Below the pieces are notes generated by a model. It saw only the letters and a program-made list of their open reading frames with translations, was not told where the DNA came from and ran no database searches. The position numbers and the translations under genes are program-made. From contig JAEPNK010000001.1 of the NCBI GenBank assembly GCA_017643495.1, positions 1,345,623 to 1,409,622 on the forward strand: a DNA stretch of 64,000 nt. The letters run 5' to 3'. Origin of the DNA: Rhizobiaceae bacterium (lineage in GTDB: Bacteria > Pseudomonadota > Alphaproteobacteria > Rhizobiales > Rhizobiaceae). Shown here piece after piece: positions 26,255-35,146 of the stretch (position 1 is the stretch's first letter; every line of letters begins with the position of its first letter).

Positions 26255-27890
26255 CTGTGTTTCCTTGCTGTTGCGCCATTTCGCGTATGGCTCCTGCGCC
26301 TTCTTTGGCCAAGGCAGGGGTTGCCTGCTCTAGCATCTTCTGCTGTAGGCCCTGCTCACGCTCGGCCTGTATCTCTTGGTTCATCTGGTCTGGAGATTTT
26401 ATCAATCCCTCAGACTTGATCCCCTTGGCTGCTGCCAGCCTCAAGAAGAAGTCATGTGGATTGGTTGACCGTGCGAATACCTCGGGTCCGTATGCCTTCT
26501 GTCCTGCTGCTGCGAACTCTTGCAGCTTCACGTAGTCTGACGAGTGGCCGATATTATCTATGCCGGTCTTCACCGTCAGCTTCACGAGTCCTTCTGGCAG
26601 AGGTGGAAGAGTATCCCCTTTCTCCTCATCACACAGGAAGATAAATCTCAGTACGAACCACTTCTGGAATGACTGGGACAACTCCGAGTAGACACCGCCC
26701 ATTGCCTTATCCAGCTCCATGGACAGTCTCTGCCATTCCTCCTGTGTCACCCTTTCCGCGTCCCTCTGGATGGAGGTTGCCGACATGAACGCGAAGCCTA
26801 GACGGCGAGCTGCTTTGTCGAACTCTGACGCTGTAACCTGGTGGTCTCCACCCTTCTGTGCACGTGTCCTGGTGAGGTCTTTCTCACGACCTGAGATAAC
26901 TGACAGGTTCTCGGCCTCCTTAACATCACGCATATCCGTGACACCTTCAGGGTCCACCAGAATCAGGGAGAATGCTGCATCCGCTGCCCCGTCTTGGAGA
27001 GCAGACCCAAAGTTCTCTACAGCCAGAAGGTCACCCTCATAGTCTCCGCAATACGGTGTGCCCCAGTCACCATGTTCGTCAGGGACTAGCCAAGCAGGGA
27101 AGTATGGTGGGACATCGTAAGGGTGGTAGGACTCTGTATCGGGAATGTACTTGCCACCAATCTCTTGCCAGCATACCCACTCCATCTCATCATCGTCGTT
27201 GGTGCTGAGTTTCATCACCTTGTAGATGGTCGCCGAGTCTTCCCACTCATTCTTCCCATGAACAACGTCTCCTGACGCTCGCCGGGAAGCCAGTACAGCT
27301 TCTTTGAGGTCATCCTCCAGGGTGGCCATACTGACTTCCACCTTCAGGACGGTTACTAGTGGGTCCCCATTAGAGGCTCTTTTGACCACATAGTTGTGCA
27401 TCGAGTGGTATTGCGGCGAATCCTTCTCCATCCACTCAGCCAGACAGTTACCCGCGATAATCAGCTTCCGCATGATCCTCACATAGGTAGACCTGGCCTT
27501 GGTCAACTCCATGTTGGCCCTGTAGGTTTGCTCGCGTCTGGACAAGGCGTACTTCACCTTGCCCCAGAGAGCCGGGTCCTGCTCTATCTCCTCAGCAAGC
27601 TCATGCTCCTCAGGTACGTACTCGGCCATAGGGAGTCCGGGTGGAAGGGCGGAGAGCATAAGGTTTGATGCCAGACCATTGACCAATCGAGCATTGACGC
27701 TCTGGTTTGTGATTGCGGCCTGGTCCCCAGTTCTCCAGTGTTCTGGAGGGAAGACACTAGGGATGGTGATGTCAGAAATTCGCCTTGCTACCGCTACTGC
27801 TCCGGTTCTTCCGCCTCTCTCTGCGTTATAGAAATCCTCCGCAGACATACCCAAAGAAAACTCACTGTGTTTATCCTCGGTATCAAGCAT
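26247..27890 (-). CDS. Portal / head-tail connector (T7 gp8-like)
   Basis: 547 aa (T7 gp8, 536 aa). Contains RRISDITIPSVFPPEHWRTG, LMLSALPPGLPMAEYVPEE and AARRLGFAFMSATSIQRDAE, patterns of podoviral connectors; a coiled C terminus. The dodecameric ring through which DNA is packaged. Confidence 0.9.
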   Translation of the reverse strand: MLDTEDKHSEFSLGMSAEDFYNAERGGRTGAVAVARRISDITIPSVFPPEHWRTGDQAAITNQSVNARLVNGLASNLMLSALPPGLPMAEYVPEEHELAEEIEQDPALWGKVKYALSRREQTYRANMELTKARSTYVRIMRKLIIAGNCLAEWMEKDSPQYHSMHNYVVKRASNGDPLVTVLKVEVSMATLEDDLKEAVLASRRASGDVVHGKNEWEDSATIYKVMKLSTNDDDEMEWVCWQEIGGKYIPDTESYHPYDVPPYFPAWLVPDEHGDWGTPYCGDYEGDLLAVENFGSALQDGAADAAFSLILVDPEGVTDMRDVKEAENLSVISGREKDLTRTRAQKGGDHQVTASEFDKAARRLGFAFMSATSIQRDAERVTQEEWQRLSMELDKAMGGVYSELSQSFQKWFVLRFIFLCDEEKGDTLPPLPEGLVKLTVKTGIDNIGHSSDYVKLQEFAAAGQKAYGPEVFARSTNPHDFFLRLAAAKGIKSEGLIKSPDQMNQEIQAEREQGLQQKMLEQATPALAKEGAGAIREMAQQQGNTDE

Positions 27891-27900
27891 ATCGACTTCC

Positions 27901-28104
27901 TTACATCTTGATCGGTGCGTCAGGGCTAAGGCTCGGACTCTGGCCTCGCTTCACCCGGTAATTAGGTCCCCGGTTGTTCCCGAAGTTCTCTTGATTTTCC
28001 TCTTTGCGTTTACCGCCAATCTCAGTCTCTTCAGGCGGTTCTACGGGAGGGGCGGGGGCCGCTGCTGGTGGCGGAGTGGCCTTACTCTTTGATCCAAAAC
28101 ACAT
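27901..28104 (-). CDS. Small late protein at T7 gene 7.3 position (67 aa)
   Basis: Starts MCFGSKSKATPPPAAAPAPP: a Cys-Gly start, a Pro/Ala linker, then a basic end (NYRVKRGQSPSLSPDAPIKM). T7 gp7.3, a small virion tail protein, sits just before the portal and has the same low-complexity character; homology cannot be shown here. It shares the MC-G-K start with the next gene upstream. Confidence 0.6.
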   Translation of the reverse strand: MCFGSKSKATPPPAAAPAPPVEPPEETEIGGKRKEENQENFGNNRGPNYRVKRGQSPSLSPDAPIKM

Positions 28105-28107
28105 GTG

Positions 28108-28260
28108 TTACATCCTCACTTCTTTTGTCGCTGTAGCCTCAGGCTCGTCCTTATGGTCCTCGACCGTGGTACGCTCGAACTTCATATTCTTGTCGATGTC
28201 CTCAGGCTTATAGTTGGGGGTTGTTACCGGGGGGTCCGGCTGCTTACCGCCTAGACACAT
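28108..28260 (-). CDS. Small late protein, MCxG family (50 aa)
   Basis: ATG at 28260 after GGAGGTATGAGAA; stop TAA at 28108-28110, four bases before the next start. Starts MCLGGKQPDPPVTTPNY, like its neighbour (MCFGSK...PP), and ends acidic-basic (KDEPEATATKEVRM). Possibly a duplicated pair of small virion proteins. Confidence 0.6.
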   Translation of the reverse strand: MCLGGKQPDPPVTTPNYKPEDIDKNMKFERTTVEDHKDEPEATATKEVRM

Positions 28261-28263
28261 TTC

Positions 28264-28458
28264 TCATACCTCCACGGATAGTTCTTCGGCGTCTTCGTCT
28301 TCTCGCCGGTTCGCCTTGATGATTGACTGGGCCAGCTCTACCTTTCCGGCATACATAAACTGGGTGTCTGTCTCGGTGTTCGGTTGGATACACCTTGGGG
28401 GAAATGTCTTCTCCAGGTACCTAATGAACTCTTCACTGACCTTTGGAATTGTAGACAT
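28264..28458 (-). CDS. Hypothetical phage protein (64 aa)
   Basis: ATG at 28458 overlaps the TGA of the DUF3310 gene (TGATG). Starts MSTIPKVSEEFIRYLEK, with an acidic end. Soluble, mostly helical; no family recognised. Confidence 0.6.
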   Translation of the reverse strand: MSTIPKVSEEFIRYLEKTFPPRCIQPNTETDTQFMYAGKVELAQSIIKANRREDEDAEELSVEV

Positions 28459-28862
28459 CAGAGACTCCACTCTGTGTCGCCCTGAAGGTACTTGATATAC
28501 ATCTCCAGGTAACGCATGGCCTTCCTCAGGTCCTCAGCACCATTCTTGTAGGGGTACCGGCAGATGTACTTCAGGAAGTTGCCCTCACACCAGTTCAGGT
28601 CATTCGACATGGCCATGTAGGTTGGCTCAATCTCGAACCTCGTGTAGTGGTTGGGACGATTGACCATATCTCCTTCTGTATTGAAGTTGTTCACTACGGA
28701 GCCGCTGTCCAAACTCTTCTGGATCATGGCTTGGGCACGTTCCAAGGCCCGAACTGAATAAGAGGTCTTAGGGGATGCACCCAGTACCAGCGCAATTGTC
28801 TCTCGCTGTAGAGAATTGAGGTCCTCGTTTGCCTCCAGGAATGTCTGTAATTTGATACTCAT
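28458..28862 (-). CDS. DUF3310 protein, related to T7 gene 1.7
   Basis: ATG at 28862 after GAAGGATTGTGAC. 134 aa; the C-terminal 65 residues are DUF3310: VNRPNHYTRFEIEP, then NWCEGNFLKYICRYPYKNG and EDLRKAMRYLEMYI. In T7 gp1.7 this domain belongs to a nucleoside monophosphate kinase that affects phage nucleotide supply. The N-terminal helical part is unassigned. Confidence 0.75.
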   Translation of the reverse strand: MSIKLQTFLEANEDLNSLQRETIALVLGASPKTSYSVRALERAQAMIQKSLDSGSVVNNFNTEGDMVNRPNHYTRFEIEPTYMAMSNDLNWCEGNFLKYICRYPYKNGAEDLRKAMRYLEMYIKYLQGDTEWSL

Positions 28863-28863
28863 G

Positions 28864-29199
28864 TCACAATCCTTCGCTTCCAAACTTTTGGTTCTGAATA
28901 ACTGCAACCTTGAATCCATACGCATACGGAGAGCCAGAGGAGGGGTCGAAGAGTCTCTCCGTCCTACCCTTACGGCCTTTCTCAAGAGGTTTCACAGTGA
29001 TGAAGGATTGCTTCTCAATATGCTTCTTACGCTCCTTGGTCTTGCTGTTATACCTGACCACCTCTACGTCACGTACTTCAAGCTTGGTAACTTTGCCTAC
29101 CGCAATGCCGTAGTTCCAGTCACCACCGACACCCCAAGCCACTACGCTGCCGACCTCAAGAGGCGACCCATAAGCATCCATAAAGTTGCTATCCATCAT
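28864..29199 (-). CDS. Hypothetical phage protein, SH3-like beta domain (111 aa)
   Basis: Start ATGATG at 29199 overlaps the stop of the upstream membrane gene. MDAYGSPLEVGSVVAWGVGG and YGIAVGKVTKLEVRDVEVVR look like a small beta barrel of the KOW/SH3 type, followed by a basic stretch (KTKERKKHIEK). Function unknown. Confidence 0.58.
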   Translation of the reverse strand: MMDSNFMDAYGSPLEVGSVVAWGVGGDWNYGIAVGKVTKLEVRDVEVVRYNSKTKERKKHIEKQSFITVKPLEKGRKGRTERLFDPSSGSPYAYGFKVAVIQNQKFGSEGL

Positions 29200-29387
29200 C
29201 GCCACCCTGACATCATTCCAATGATTAATGTTAGGACCAAGACCCCAAACAACAGTAACAGGGGAGGACCCATAAGAAGCCCCACGATAGTCCACCACCC
29301 AATCTGTGCTGTAAAAGCTACTCCCAAAAACTTACAAACGGTGACGAAGCCCATCGCCCCGTACCAAATGCTCCAAAACCAATTCAT
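29196..29387 (-). CDS. Small membrane protein, two segments (63 aa)
   Basis: Almost wholly hydrophobic: MNWFWSIWYGAMGFVTVCKF and WTIVGLLMGPPLLLLFGVLV, ending IIGMMSGWR. Five bases after the exonuclease stop. Inner-membrane protein of unknown role. Confidence 0.6.
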   Translation of the reverse strand: MNWFWSIWYGAMGFVTVCKFLGVAFTAQIGWWTIVGLLMGPPLLLLFGVLVLTLIIGMMSGWR

Positions 29388-29391
29388 GCTC

Positions 29392-30252
29392 TCACTCCTT
29401 ACCGGGAACCCACAGGGTCACCGTCTTAGTTTCCATGTCGTAATCGTTCGCCAGTAGTATCTTGGAGAGTCTGGCAGTCTTCAGGGCCTCTTTATCGCCC
29501 AGACCAGCCTTCTCATACCGACATACAATCGCTTCCCAGACTGAACAGTCACCGGCCTCATGCCACTTGATGACTTTCTGCCCTTTGTTCTTTCCTCTCG
29601 TGATTACCCCTTCCTTTGGTACCAGCCTCAAAGGGTTCTCTACGATCTTCCGTGCACTCTTCATCCCGATACCAGGACATCCGGGGAAGCCATCAATTGC
29701 ATCTCCGGCCAATGCCTGGACGTAGTGACTCAGACGGGCCTCCATGGCGGTCACTTCTCGCACCACCGGATTGCCGGATGTGTCATTGTCTTTGAGCTGG
29801 TAATGGAGTCCCGGTATCGTCTGGAAGTCCTTGTCCCTTCCCACAACTATCTTACGTCCTGGAACCAGTTCTTCTGCCGTTGCGTGTATCCCCAATGCGT
29901 CATCTGCCTCCAGGAAGGCCAGATGCTCGGCCTGATACTTCCTCCGCAGGTACTCCTTCAATGGAGTGAGTAGCATCGGTCTCAGTGAGTTCTTCCGGTT
30001 CGACTTGTACTCCGGGTCAACCTTCAGTCTCCAATTGTCCTCGGCTGGGCAAGATAGGAATATCCTGATGCTCTGTGCCTTCAGCCGTGTCTTGAGGCCG
30101 GATATCAGGTTGTCAACTACGGCTTCTCCCTCGGGACGCATCGCAAAGGGTTCTATCGTGCCGTTCGGAGATTCCACTGTGTGTTGGCATACTGAGGCCG
30201 CTATGAATGCAAGTGTGTCCCCATCAATGAGGAGGGTTGTTTCCTCACTCAT
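29392..30252 (-). CDS. 5'-3' exonuclease (T7 gp6-like)
   Basis: 286 aa from the ATG at 30252 (ATGA overlap with the upstream stop). FEN-type nuclease motifs: LLIDGDTLAF, EADDALGI, VGRDKDFQTIPG and GDAIDGFPGCPGIGMKSA (helix-hairpin-helix region). T7 gp6 removes RNA primers and degrades host DNA. It follows the DNA polymerase with two small genes between. Confidence 0.9.
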   Translation of the reverse strand: MSEETTLLIDGDTLAFIAASVCQHTVESPNGTIEPFAMRPEGEAVVDNLISGLKTRLKAQSIRIFLSCPAEDNWRLKVDPEYKSNRKNSLRPMLLTPLKEYLRRKYQAEHLAFLEADDALGIHATAEELVPGRKIVVGRDKDFQTIPGLHYQLKDNDTSGNPVVREVTAMEARLSHYVQALAGDAIDGFPGCPGIGMKSARKIVENPLRLVPKEGVITRGKNKGQKVIKWHEAGDCSVWEAIVCRYEKAGLGDKEALKTARLSKILLANDYDMETKTVTLWVPGKE

Positions 30253-30551
30253 GCCAGGGTTTCCCCATTCCAACACTTCCTGACATCAGCGAAGAACTCG
30301 GCCCACATCTCCACCACGTAGTCAGTGAAGTCTTTGAAGGACTTGATCTTGCCCGCACAATGAACTTCTCTTCCCAGCAGATAGTCCAGGAAGTCCACCA
30401 GTGTCAGAAATGTCCCGTAGAGCATCACCGGTATCAGGATATAACTGACGGTGGCCTTACGTATAAACCAGTTCTCCTCCTCGGAGATTGGATCGGTGAA
30501 GGCCCATATAGCCAGCCCTGTTACAAGCCAAATGATAAATGCGATATCCAT
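30249..30551 (-). CDS. Small membrane protein (100 aa)
   Basis: ATG at 30551 overlaps the TAA of the upstream gene (TAATG). Two membrane segments, IAFIIWLVTGLAIWAF and TVSYILIPVMLYGTFLTLV, and a soluble C-terminal helix. Role unknown. Confidence 0.62.
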   Translation of the reverse strand: MDIAFIIWLVTGLAIWAFTDPISEEENWFIRKATVSYILIPVMLYGTFLTLVDFLDYLLGREVHCAGKIKSFKDFTDYVVEMWAEFFADVRKCWNGETLA

Positions 30552-30919
30552 TAGAATCCCTCTTTCTTTCCGAGGGCTACGAGACCCTCCATTGTGACGT
30601 GCCACTTCCTTGAGAAGCCCATACCGTCAGGTGTAATGTTGGTGATCCAGCCTAGGGACGCTGCAAATGCGGTCTCAATGCTGTATTCTCTTGCGAAGTT
30701 GGAGCTGATGAAAAAGGGCTTTCCCCATGCGGTCTCTACTACTTCCCAGACCTCATCAGGTATTCCCCCGAAGTATCCACTCCCGGTAGTTGTGCGGCTT
30801 CTGCCTAGATCAGTGACACTCGGCCCAGTTGTTTCCTGGCTTGAAGTCCGTAGCGAGGACCCCTTTGAAGTTGAGGCTTTCGCCCGTTTCGCGTATCGCT
30901 TGTTCTGCTGCTGTACCAA
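30551..30919 (-). CDS. Hypothetical protein overlapping DNA polymerase (122 aa)
   Basis: The only usable start is TTG at 30919, with GGGAG 8 bases before it; the gene then overlaps the polymerase end by 110 bases in another frame. The C-terminal half, beyond the overlap, is a compact helical region (WEVVETAWGKPFFISSNF to FSRKWHVTMEGLVALG). The first 40 residues are Ser/Thr/Lys-rich as expected for an overprinted stretch. Confidence 0.55.
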   Translation of the reverse strand: MVQQQNKRYAKRAKASTSKGSSLRTSSQETTGPSVTDLGRSRTTTGSGYFGGIPDEVWEVVETAWGKPFFISSNFAREYSIETAFAASLGWITNITPDGMGFSRKWHVTMEGLVALGKKEGF

Positions 30920-32957
30920 TTACTTCTCCCAGCCCATCTCTATTCTCAAATTGAAGCTCGTCGTGGACCCATGCCATCTGCGCAAAGTCTTCACCCGGTC
31001 TCAGTCCGTAGCTGTTCTCCAAGGTGTCTCTGGTACGAACCATCCACTCTTTGCAGACGATTGCCCCGCCTCCTTGTAGGAGCTGGTTAATTGCTGCGTG
31101 AGGTTTACGTATGGAGAGTTTCCGACCATCAAGGGCCTGTATGAACCCTCTCTCAGCCTCCGCCACTACCACCTTTTTGAGGTCTTTAAGTCCGGCAATA
31201 CCTTCCAGGAATCTCTTGGATACCTGTTGGCCTCGGACCACCTGGGCGAGAGACCTGTTGTCTAGTTGGACATACTTCTTCTTGAGGAGCCTCTTCATAA
31301 AGGTACAGTAATTCTTAGCGGCACTGGAGTTAGCCAGCTCCTCTATCTCATCGTCCTCGACACCAACACCCTGGCCGATACGAAGTGGTCCTGCCCCATA
31401 GAGAAATGCGTAGGTGACCGTCTTGGTGTCTGCCCTACTGAGTCCGGTTATCTTTGAGTTCTCGCTGTGGATGTCCAAATCAGGATCACACACCCTCTCA
31501 GAGAACTTTCCGTTGTCGAACTTATGGAGGTAGTGTCCCAGGAGACGCAGCTCCAAGCCACTGGCATCTGTCCCTGTCTGCTTCCAGTCACGGCATTTCG
31601 GAATGAAGAGACTACGACATTCATAGCCAAACCCTCCCTTCCAGCCGTAGATGATGTTGTCTTCTTTATCCTTCGAGACAGAGGACACTTGGCCAAGATT
31701 CGGATTAAAGTGTGCTCCTCGGTGTGATACGGTTCCTAGTGGGTCCACCCTACCGTGGATACTTCCATCTTCGTCGTAGAGGTTGATCCAATTCTTCTTC
31801 CCGTCATTCAGGGCACCCAGTGTCTTGGAGACAACCAGATATTCCAGGATCATTTCCTTGAGTTCGCTACTCAGTACTGTTTCTGGTATCTCCTTGATGG
31901 TCGTCTCATCGACCTTAGCTTGGTCCATGTTCTTGCCACCCCACTCCGCAGGGGTCCACCCGAACACTGTTTGAAGCCTGTCTCCAAGGTGCTGCCTTGA
32001 CTTAGGGTTGAAGGTGACCCTCTTAACTCTGACGAAAGGAGCATCGGTACTGTAATGTGCTTTGGGAGGCCCTACGTAAGGAGACAACTCTTTTCCGGTC
32101 TTCTCAGAGAACCTAGGGATAGTCACATTCTTGAATCCCTTCAGAGACTCTGCCCGATCCCTTGCTGGTAAGGTGCCTGTCTTCTTGTCATCCAGAGCTT
32201 CCCACCATGATCCAAATACTTTGATTAATTCCCGCTCAAGTTCGGCCTGACGGTTCTTCAGTTCCCCAGCCAGTGAGATGGCATTATCAATGTCAAATCC
32301 GAATCCATGCTCTTCCTGCTCGATGATGAGTTTGGCGACCTTATGCTCCAACTCCACGCATCTATCAGACCAGACAAAGCCTCCTGACTGTTTTGAGGTT
32401 CCGTCCAGGTGTGACTTGATTAGGTTCCACAGTTTGGATGTGACAATGATGTCCTGCTTGCAGTAGTCCTGCATGTCTTTGCGCCAGACTAGCCACTTAG
32501 TATCGTGACCCTCGTCCTTTGCGTACTCGCCCTTCATCTCTCCAAGACGATAGCCCCACGCTTCGAGGCTGTGACGCTTTATCAGGTTTCCGGGCAAGGT
32601 CCCTCTGTGGAACCTTGGCATGTCCAGTTTCATCAGGACATCGGCTGGCCAAATCATTTTGGCGAGTATCATGGTGTCACGTACTGTTGCAGGCTCCCAC
32701 CCAGGGTAGAGCTTCTCAATGGCCCTCACATCATATCCGACACCGTTATGGGCAATGATGATGTTGCCACTATCTTTGTGGAGCATCTCCAGTCCATACT
32801 CTATGGGGTGGTAGAGTCCGGGGTACTGCTCACGTCCCACGGAGGACGCACACTCCCAGATTTCTCCGGTGTTTGTATCAATGATGTCTAGGCAGTGGAT
32901 AGTCTCAACGATGTCCAGAAGACCATTCGTCTCAATGTCAAAGGCTAGTTCTCTCAC
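30810..32957 (-). CDS. DNA polymerase, family A (T7 gp5-like)
   Basis: 715 aa (T7 gp5, 704 aa). 3'-5' exonuclease: LAFDIETNGLL, IIAHNGVGYDVRAIEKL. Polymerase motifs: TDASGLELRLLGHYL (A), KTVTYAFLYGAGPLRIGQG (B), AWVHDELQFEN (C), and a C-terminal GNNWAECH like T7. In T7 the enzyme uses host thioredoxin for processivity; the matching insertion is not obvious to me here. Confidence 0.95.
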   Translation of the reverse strand: MRELAFDIETNGLLDIVETIHCLDIIDTNTGEIWECASSVGREQYPGLYHPIEYGLEMLHKDSGNIIIAHNGVGYDVRAIEKLYPGWEPATVRDTMILAKMIWPADVLMKLDMPRFHRGTLPGNLIKRHSLEAWGYRLGEMKGEYAKDEGHDTKWLVWRKDMQDYCKQDIIVTSKLWNLIKSHLDGTSKQSGGFVWSDRCVELEHKVAKLIIEQEEHGFGFDIDNAISLAGELKNRQAELERELIKVFGSWWEALDDKKTGTLPARDRAESLKGFKNVTIPRFSEKTGKELSPYVGPPKAHYSTDAPFVRVKRVTFNPKSRQHLGDRLQTVFGWTPAEWGGKNMDQAKVDETTIKEIPETVLSSELKEMILEYLVVSKTLGALNDGKKNWINLYDEDGSIHGRVDPLGTVSHRGAHFNPNLGQVSSVSKDKEDNIIYGWKGGFGYECRSLFIPKCRDWKQTGTDASGLELRLLGHYLHKFDNGKFSERVCDPDLDIHSENSKITGLSRADTKTVTYAFLYGAGPLRIGQGVGVEDDEIEELANSSAAKNYCTFMKRLLKKKYVQLDNRSLAQVVRGQQVSKRFLEGIAGLKDLKKVVVAEAERGFIQALDGRKLSIRKPHAAINQLLQGGGAIVCKEWMVRTRDTLENSYGLRPGEDFAQMAWVHDELQFENRDGLGEVIGTAAEQAIRETGESLNFKGVLATDFKPGNNWAECH

Positions 32958-33187
32958 CTATAATACCTCTTGAAAGCCTCCGTGAACTTTCTCCAGTATC
33001 CGACCTCACTCCTCTCCCTGTGCTTTGGGTCTTCGGCAGGGTAGGGGGATTCTTTTGGGATATACGGGCGTTCCAACGTGGGGCCGATTTGCTTGATTTT
33101 CCGGGAGACTCTCTTCTGGCTATCTCCCGTTACTAGGAAGATTTCCTTCATTCTCCAGGTGGTTTCTCGGACTACGAGTTTGTCCAT
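32954..33187 (-). CDS. Hypothetical basic protein (77 aa)
   Basis: Starts MDKLVVRETTWRMKEIFLV; very rich in Arg and Lys, with a final helix WRKFTEAFKRYYR. It overlaps the DNA polymerase start by 4 bases, so it is translated with it. Function unknown. Confidence 0.58.
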   Translation of the reverse strand: MDKLVVRETTWRMKEIFLVTGDSQKRVSRKIKQIGPTLERPYIPKESPYPAEDPKHRERSEVGYWRKFTEAFKRYYR

Positions 33188-33486
33188 CAGGTCAGTCGGA
33201 AAGACTTACGCCTCACCGCTGCCTCAATCCCTGACTCCATCCGGGACATCCAGTTGATTATCTTGTTCCGGGCCAGGGAGATGGGCATGTCCTGAGCCTC
33301 TGTCAGGGTGTCATCGTCCTTGTATTCTGGAAGGGTCTGGTAATTCACTCCATGATAGAGCAGGGCGTCATATGCCTTTCTCAGAAGTCCTACCCACCCT
33401 TGGGCCAGGCTAACCCTAATCTCCATCGTATTGAGGCGCTTTTTGATCTTTTCCAGTTCAGCCTCAAGGAGCCGCTTTTCAGTCAT
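33187..33486 (-). CDS. Hypothetical helical protein (99 aa)
   Basis: Starts MTEKRLLEAELEKIKKRL, a coiled coil, followed by a mixed segment. The start overlaps the primase-helicase stop by one base. Function unknown; placed inside the replication block. Confidence 0.58.
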   Translation of the reverse strand: MTEKRLLEAELEKIKKRLNTMEIRVSLAQGWVGLLRKAYDALLYHGVNYQTLPEYKDDDTLTEAQDMPISLARNKIINWMSRMESGIEAAVRRKSFRLT

Positions 33487-35138
33487 TAGTATTCTCCAAA
33501 TTCTGAGGGACCCTCTTCAAAGGGTTTGTTGGTGGGTAGTAGGCGTCCCGTATCAGGGTTGAACTCCAGGATGTCAGCAACTCCCGTACCGCCCCTGTCC
33601 CTGTTCTTTAGGACCCTGACCCTCGTTAGGTTTGATGTCTCGCCTTGCTGGTTACGCTCGAAGCCAATCACTGAGTTCGCAAAGTTGGCGATACCCCCGG
33701 AACCTCTGATCTGGCTGAGACTGGTCTGCCCACCTTCCTCGTGGGACCGTCCTTCAGGTCTCTTCAAGTGGTGGCTGATGATTATGGAGGCTGACAGTTC
33801 TTTGGCCATGGCGGCGAGGTCCACTGAAATCTTATCCAGGGCCTTCCGCTCATCATTGTGATCCATCTGGGCGACAATGAAGCTGAGGGGGTCAGCGATG
33901 ACAATCCGACAGTCCAATGCTCTAACCATGAACCGGAAGTACGACTTGACTGCTTCAAATCCCCACTCGGCTGAAGTAGGATCGAAGAGTTCAAGCATCC
34001 CGCTCTCAAAGAGTTCTTTGTGGACCCTCCGTCTCTCCTCCTTTGAGACAACATCCACATGAAGACGTTTGTTCAGGTGGACAGACATGAGGTCCAGTTG
34101 CGACTTTCTCCGAGTATCCTCGAAGCGCATCACCCCAATTTTCTTCCCAGAAGTGATTATCGGGTAGACTGTCTCGTTGATAATTGTCGTCTTGCCGACA
34201 CCTGTACCAGCCACAAGGTAGGTGACTTCCCCTTCACGGATTCCTCCCAGGATTTCATTCACCTTCGGGTACGGCCATTCGCAAATTAGCTCGGGGTCAT
34301 CCTCTTCCATGTCCTCGACACAGAGTGCAGCGTTGATAATTCCTTGAGGACGCCACCCCATGGCTGACCATACCGCTGTGTAGATATCCCCCTTACGTCC
34401 CTCCTGTAGGAGGTCGGAGGCATCTTTGAAGCCGGGTACCTTGGCCACCTTGACCTTCCCGACCGGAAACATTGGAGCACATTCCTTGACTGCTTCCTGG
34501 CCGGGGGAATCGTCATCGAACCAAAGGACAATGGTTTCAAACCTGTCGATCCACCTATAGTTCTTCTTCAGACACTTGGTGGCCGACCCTACGCCAGCAC
34601 TGAGGGAGACAACGGGTATCTTGAAGTCAGTTGCCTGAGCGACACTCAGCGCATCCAGCTCCCCCTCTGTAATGACCACCATCCGGTCATACTTGTCTCC
34701 CCATACAGGTTGACCAAACAACATGCAGTCTGACAGGGGAGGCGCATTGTCCGACTTCAGGACTGGGAAGTTCTTCTCAGGGTCTCTTGTCTTCTGGAGT
34801 ACAAGCTCACCTTCCTGAGAATAGTATGGGGCAACCTGAATGACCTTCCCACTTTCAGACCTATACCGGAAGTAGCCAAACTTCCTCAGGGTCTTCTCTT
34901 CCAGTCCTCTCTTGTTGAGAGCCGTAAAGTCGCCTTCACTGTAGGCTATCAGTCCCCTCTTTGTCTTACTCTTGGCCACCTTGTTGGGCGAGAAATTCTC
35001 GTCAGGTGTCTTCATTCCACATTCCGGTGTGTAGCAGAATCTGTGACCGTCTGCGTATGTAACCAGATTGTCCTCTGATCCACAGTCATCGCATGGACCC
35101 CTGTAGACAACCTCGTCAGAACCCTCTCTGTCAGTCAT
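33486..35138 (-). CDS. Primase-helicase (T7 gp4-like)
   Basis: 550 aa (T7 gp4A, 566 aa). N-terminal zinc ribbon with Cys16, Cys19, Cys35 and Cys40; TOPRIM primase motif VVITEGELDALSV; ring-helicase Walker A AGTGVGKT at residues 310-317, Walker B RIVIADPLS, then ISHHLKRPEGR and RGSGGIANFANSVIGFERN. An acidic aromatic tail (EGPSEFGEY) matches the T7 tail that binds polymerase. The ATG lies inside the phage promoter (MTDREG) with AGGAT 8 bases upstream. Confidence 0.95.
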   Translation of the reverse strand: MTDREGSDEVVYRGPCDDCGSEDNLVTYADGHRFCYTPECGMKTPDENFSPNKVAKSKTKRGLIAYSEGDFTALNKRGLEEKTLRKFGYFRYRSESGKVIQVAPYYSQEGELVLQKTRDPEKNFPVLKSDNAPPLSDCMLFGQPVWGDKYDRMVVITEGELDALSVAQATDFKIPVVSLSAGVGSATKCLKKNYRWIDRFETIVLWFDDDSPGQEAVKECAPMFPVGKVKVAKVPGFKDASDLLQEGRKGDIYTAVWSAMGWRPQGIINAALCVEDMEEDDPELICEWPYPKVNEILGGIREGEVTYLVAGTGVGKTTIINETVYPIITSGKKIGVMRFEDTRRKSQLDLMSVHLNKRLHVDVVSKEERRRVHKELFESGMLELFDPTSAEWGFEAVKSYFRFMVRALDCRIVIADPLSFIVAQMDHNDERKALDKISVDLAAMAKELSASIIISHHLKRPEGRSHEEGGQTSLSQIRGSGGIANFANSVIGFERNQQGETSNLTRVRVLKNRDRGGTGVADILEFNPDTGRLLPTNKPFEEGPSEFGEY

Positions 35139-35146
35139 GTGGTAAT
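35127..35146 (-). promoter_or_regulatory. T7-like phage promoter fused to a start codon
   Basis: Minus strand ATTACCACATGACTGACAGA; the ATG of the primase-helicase lies within it, so transcripts begun here start after that codon. Confidence 0.65.
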
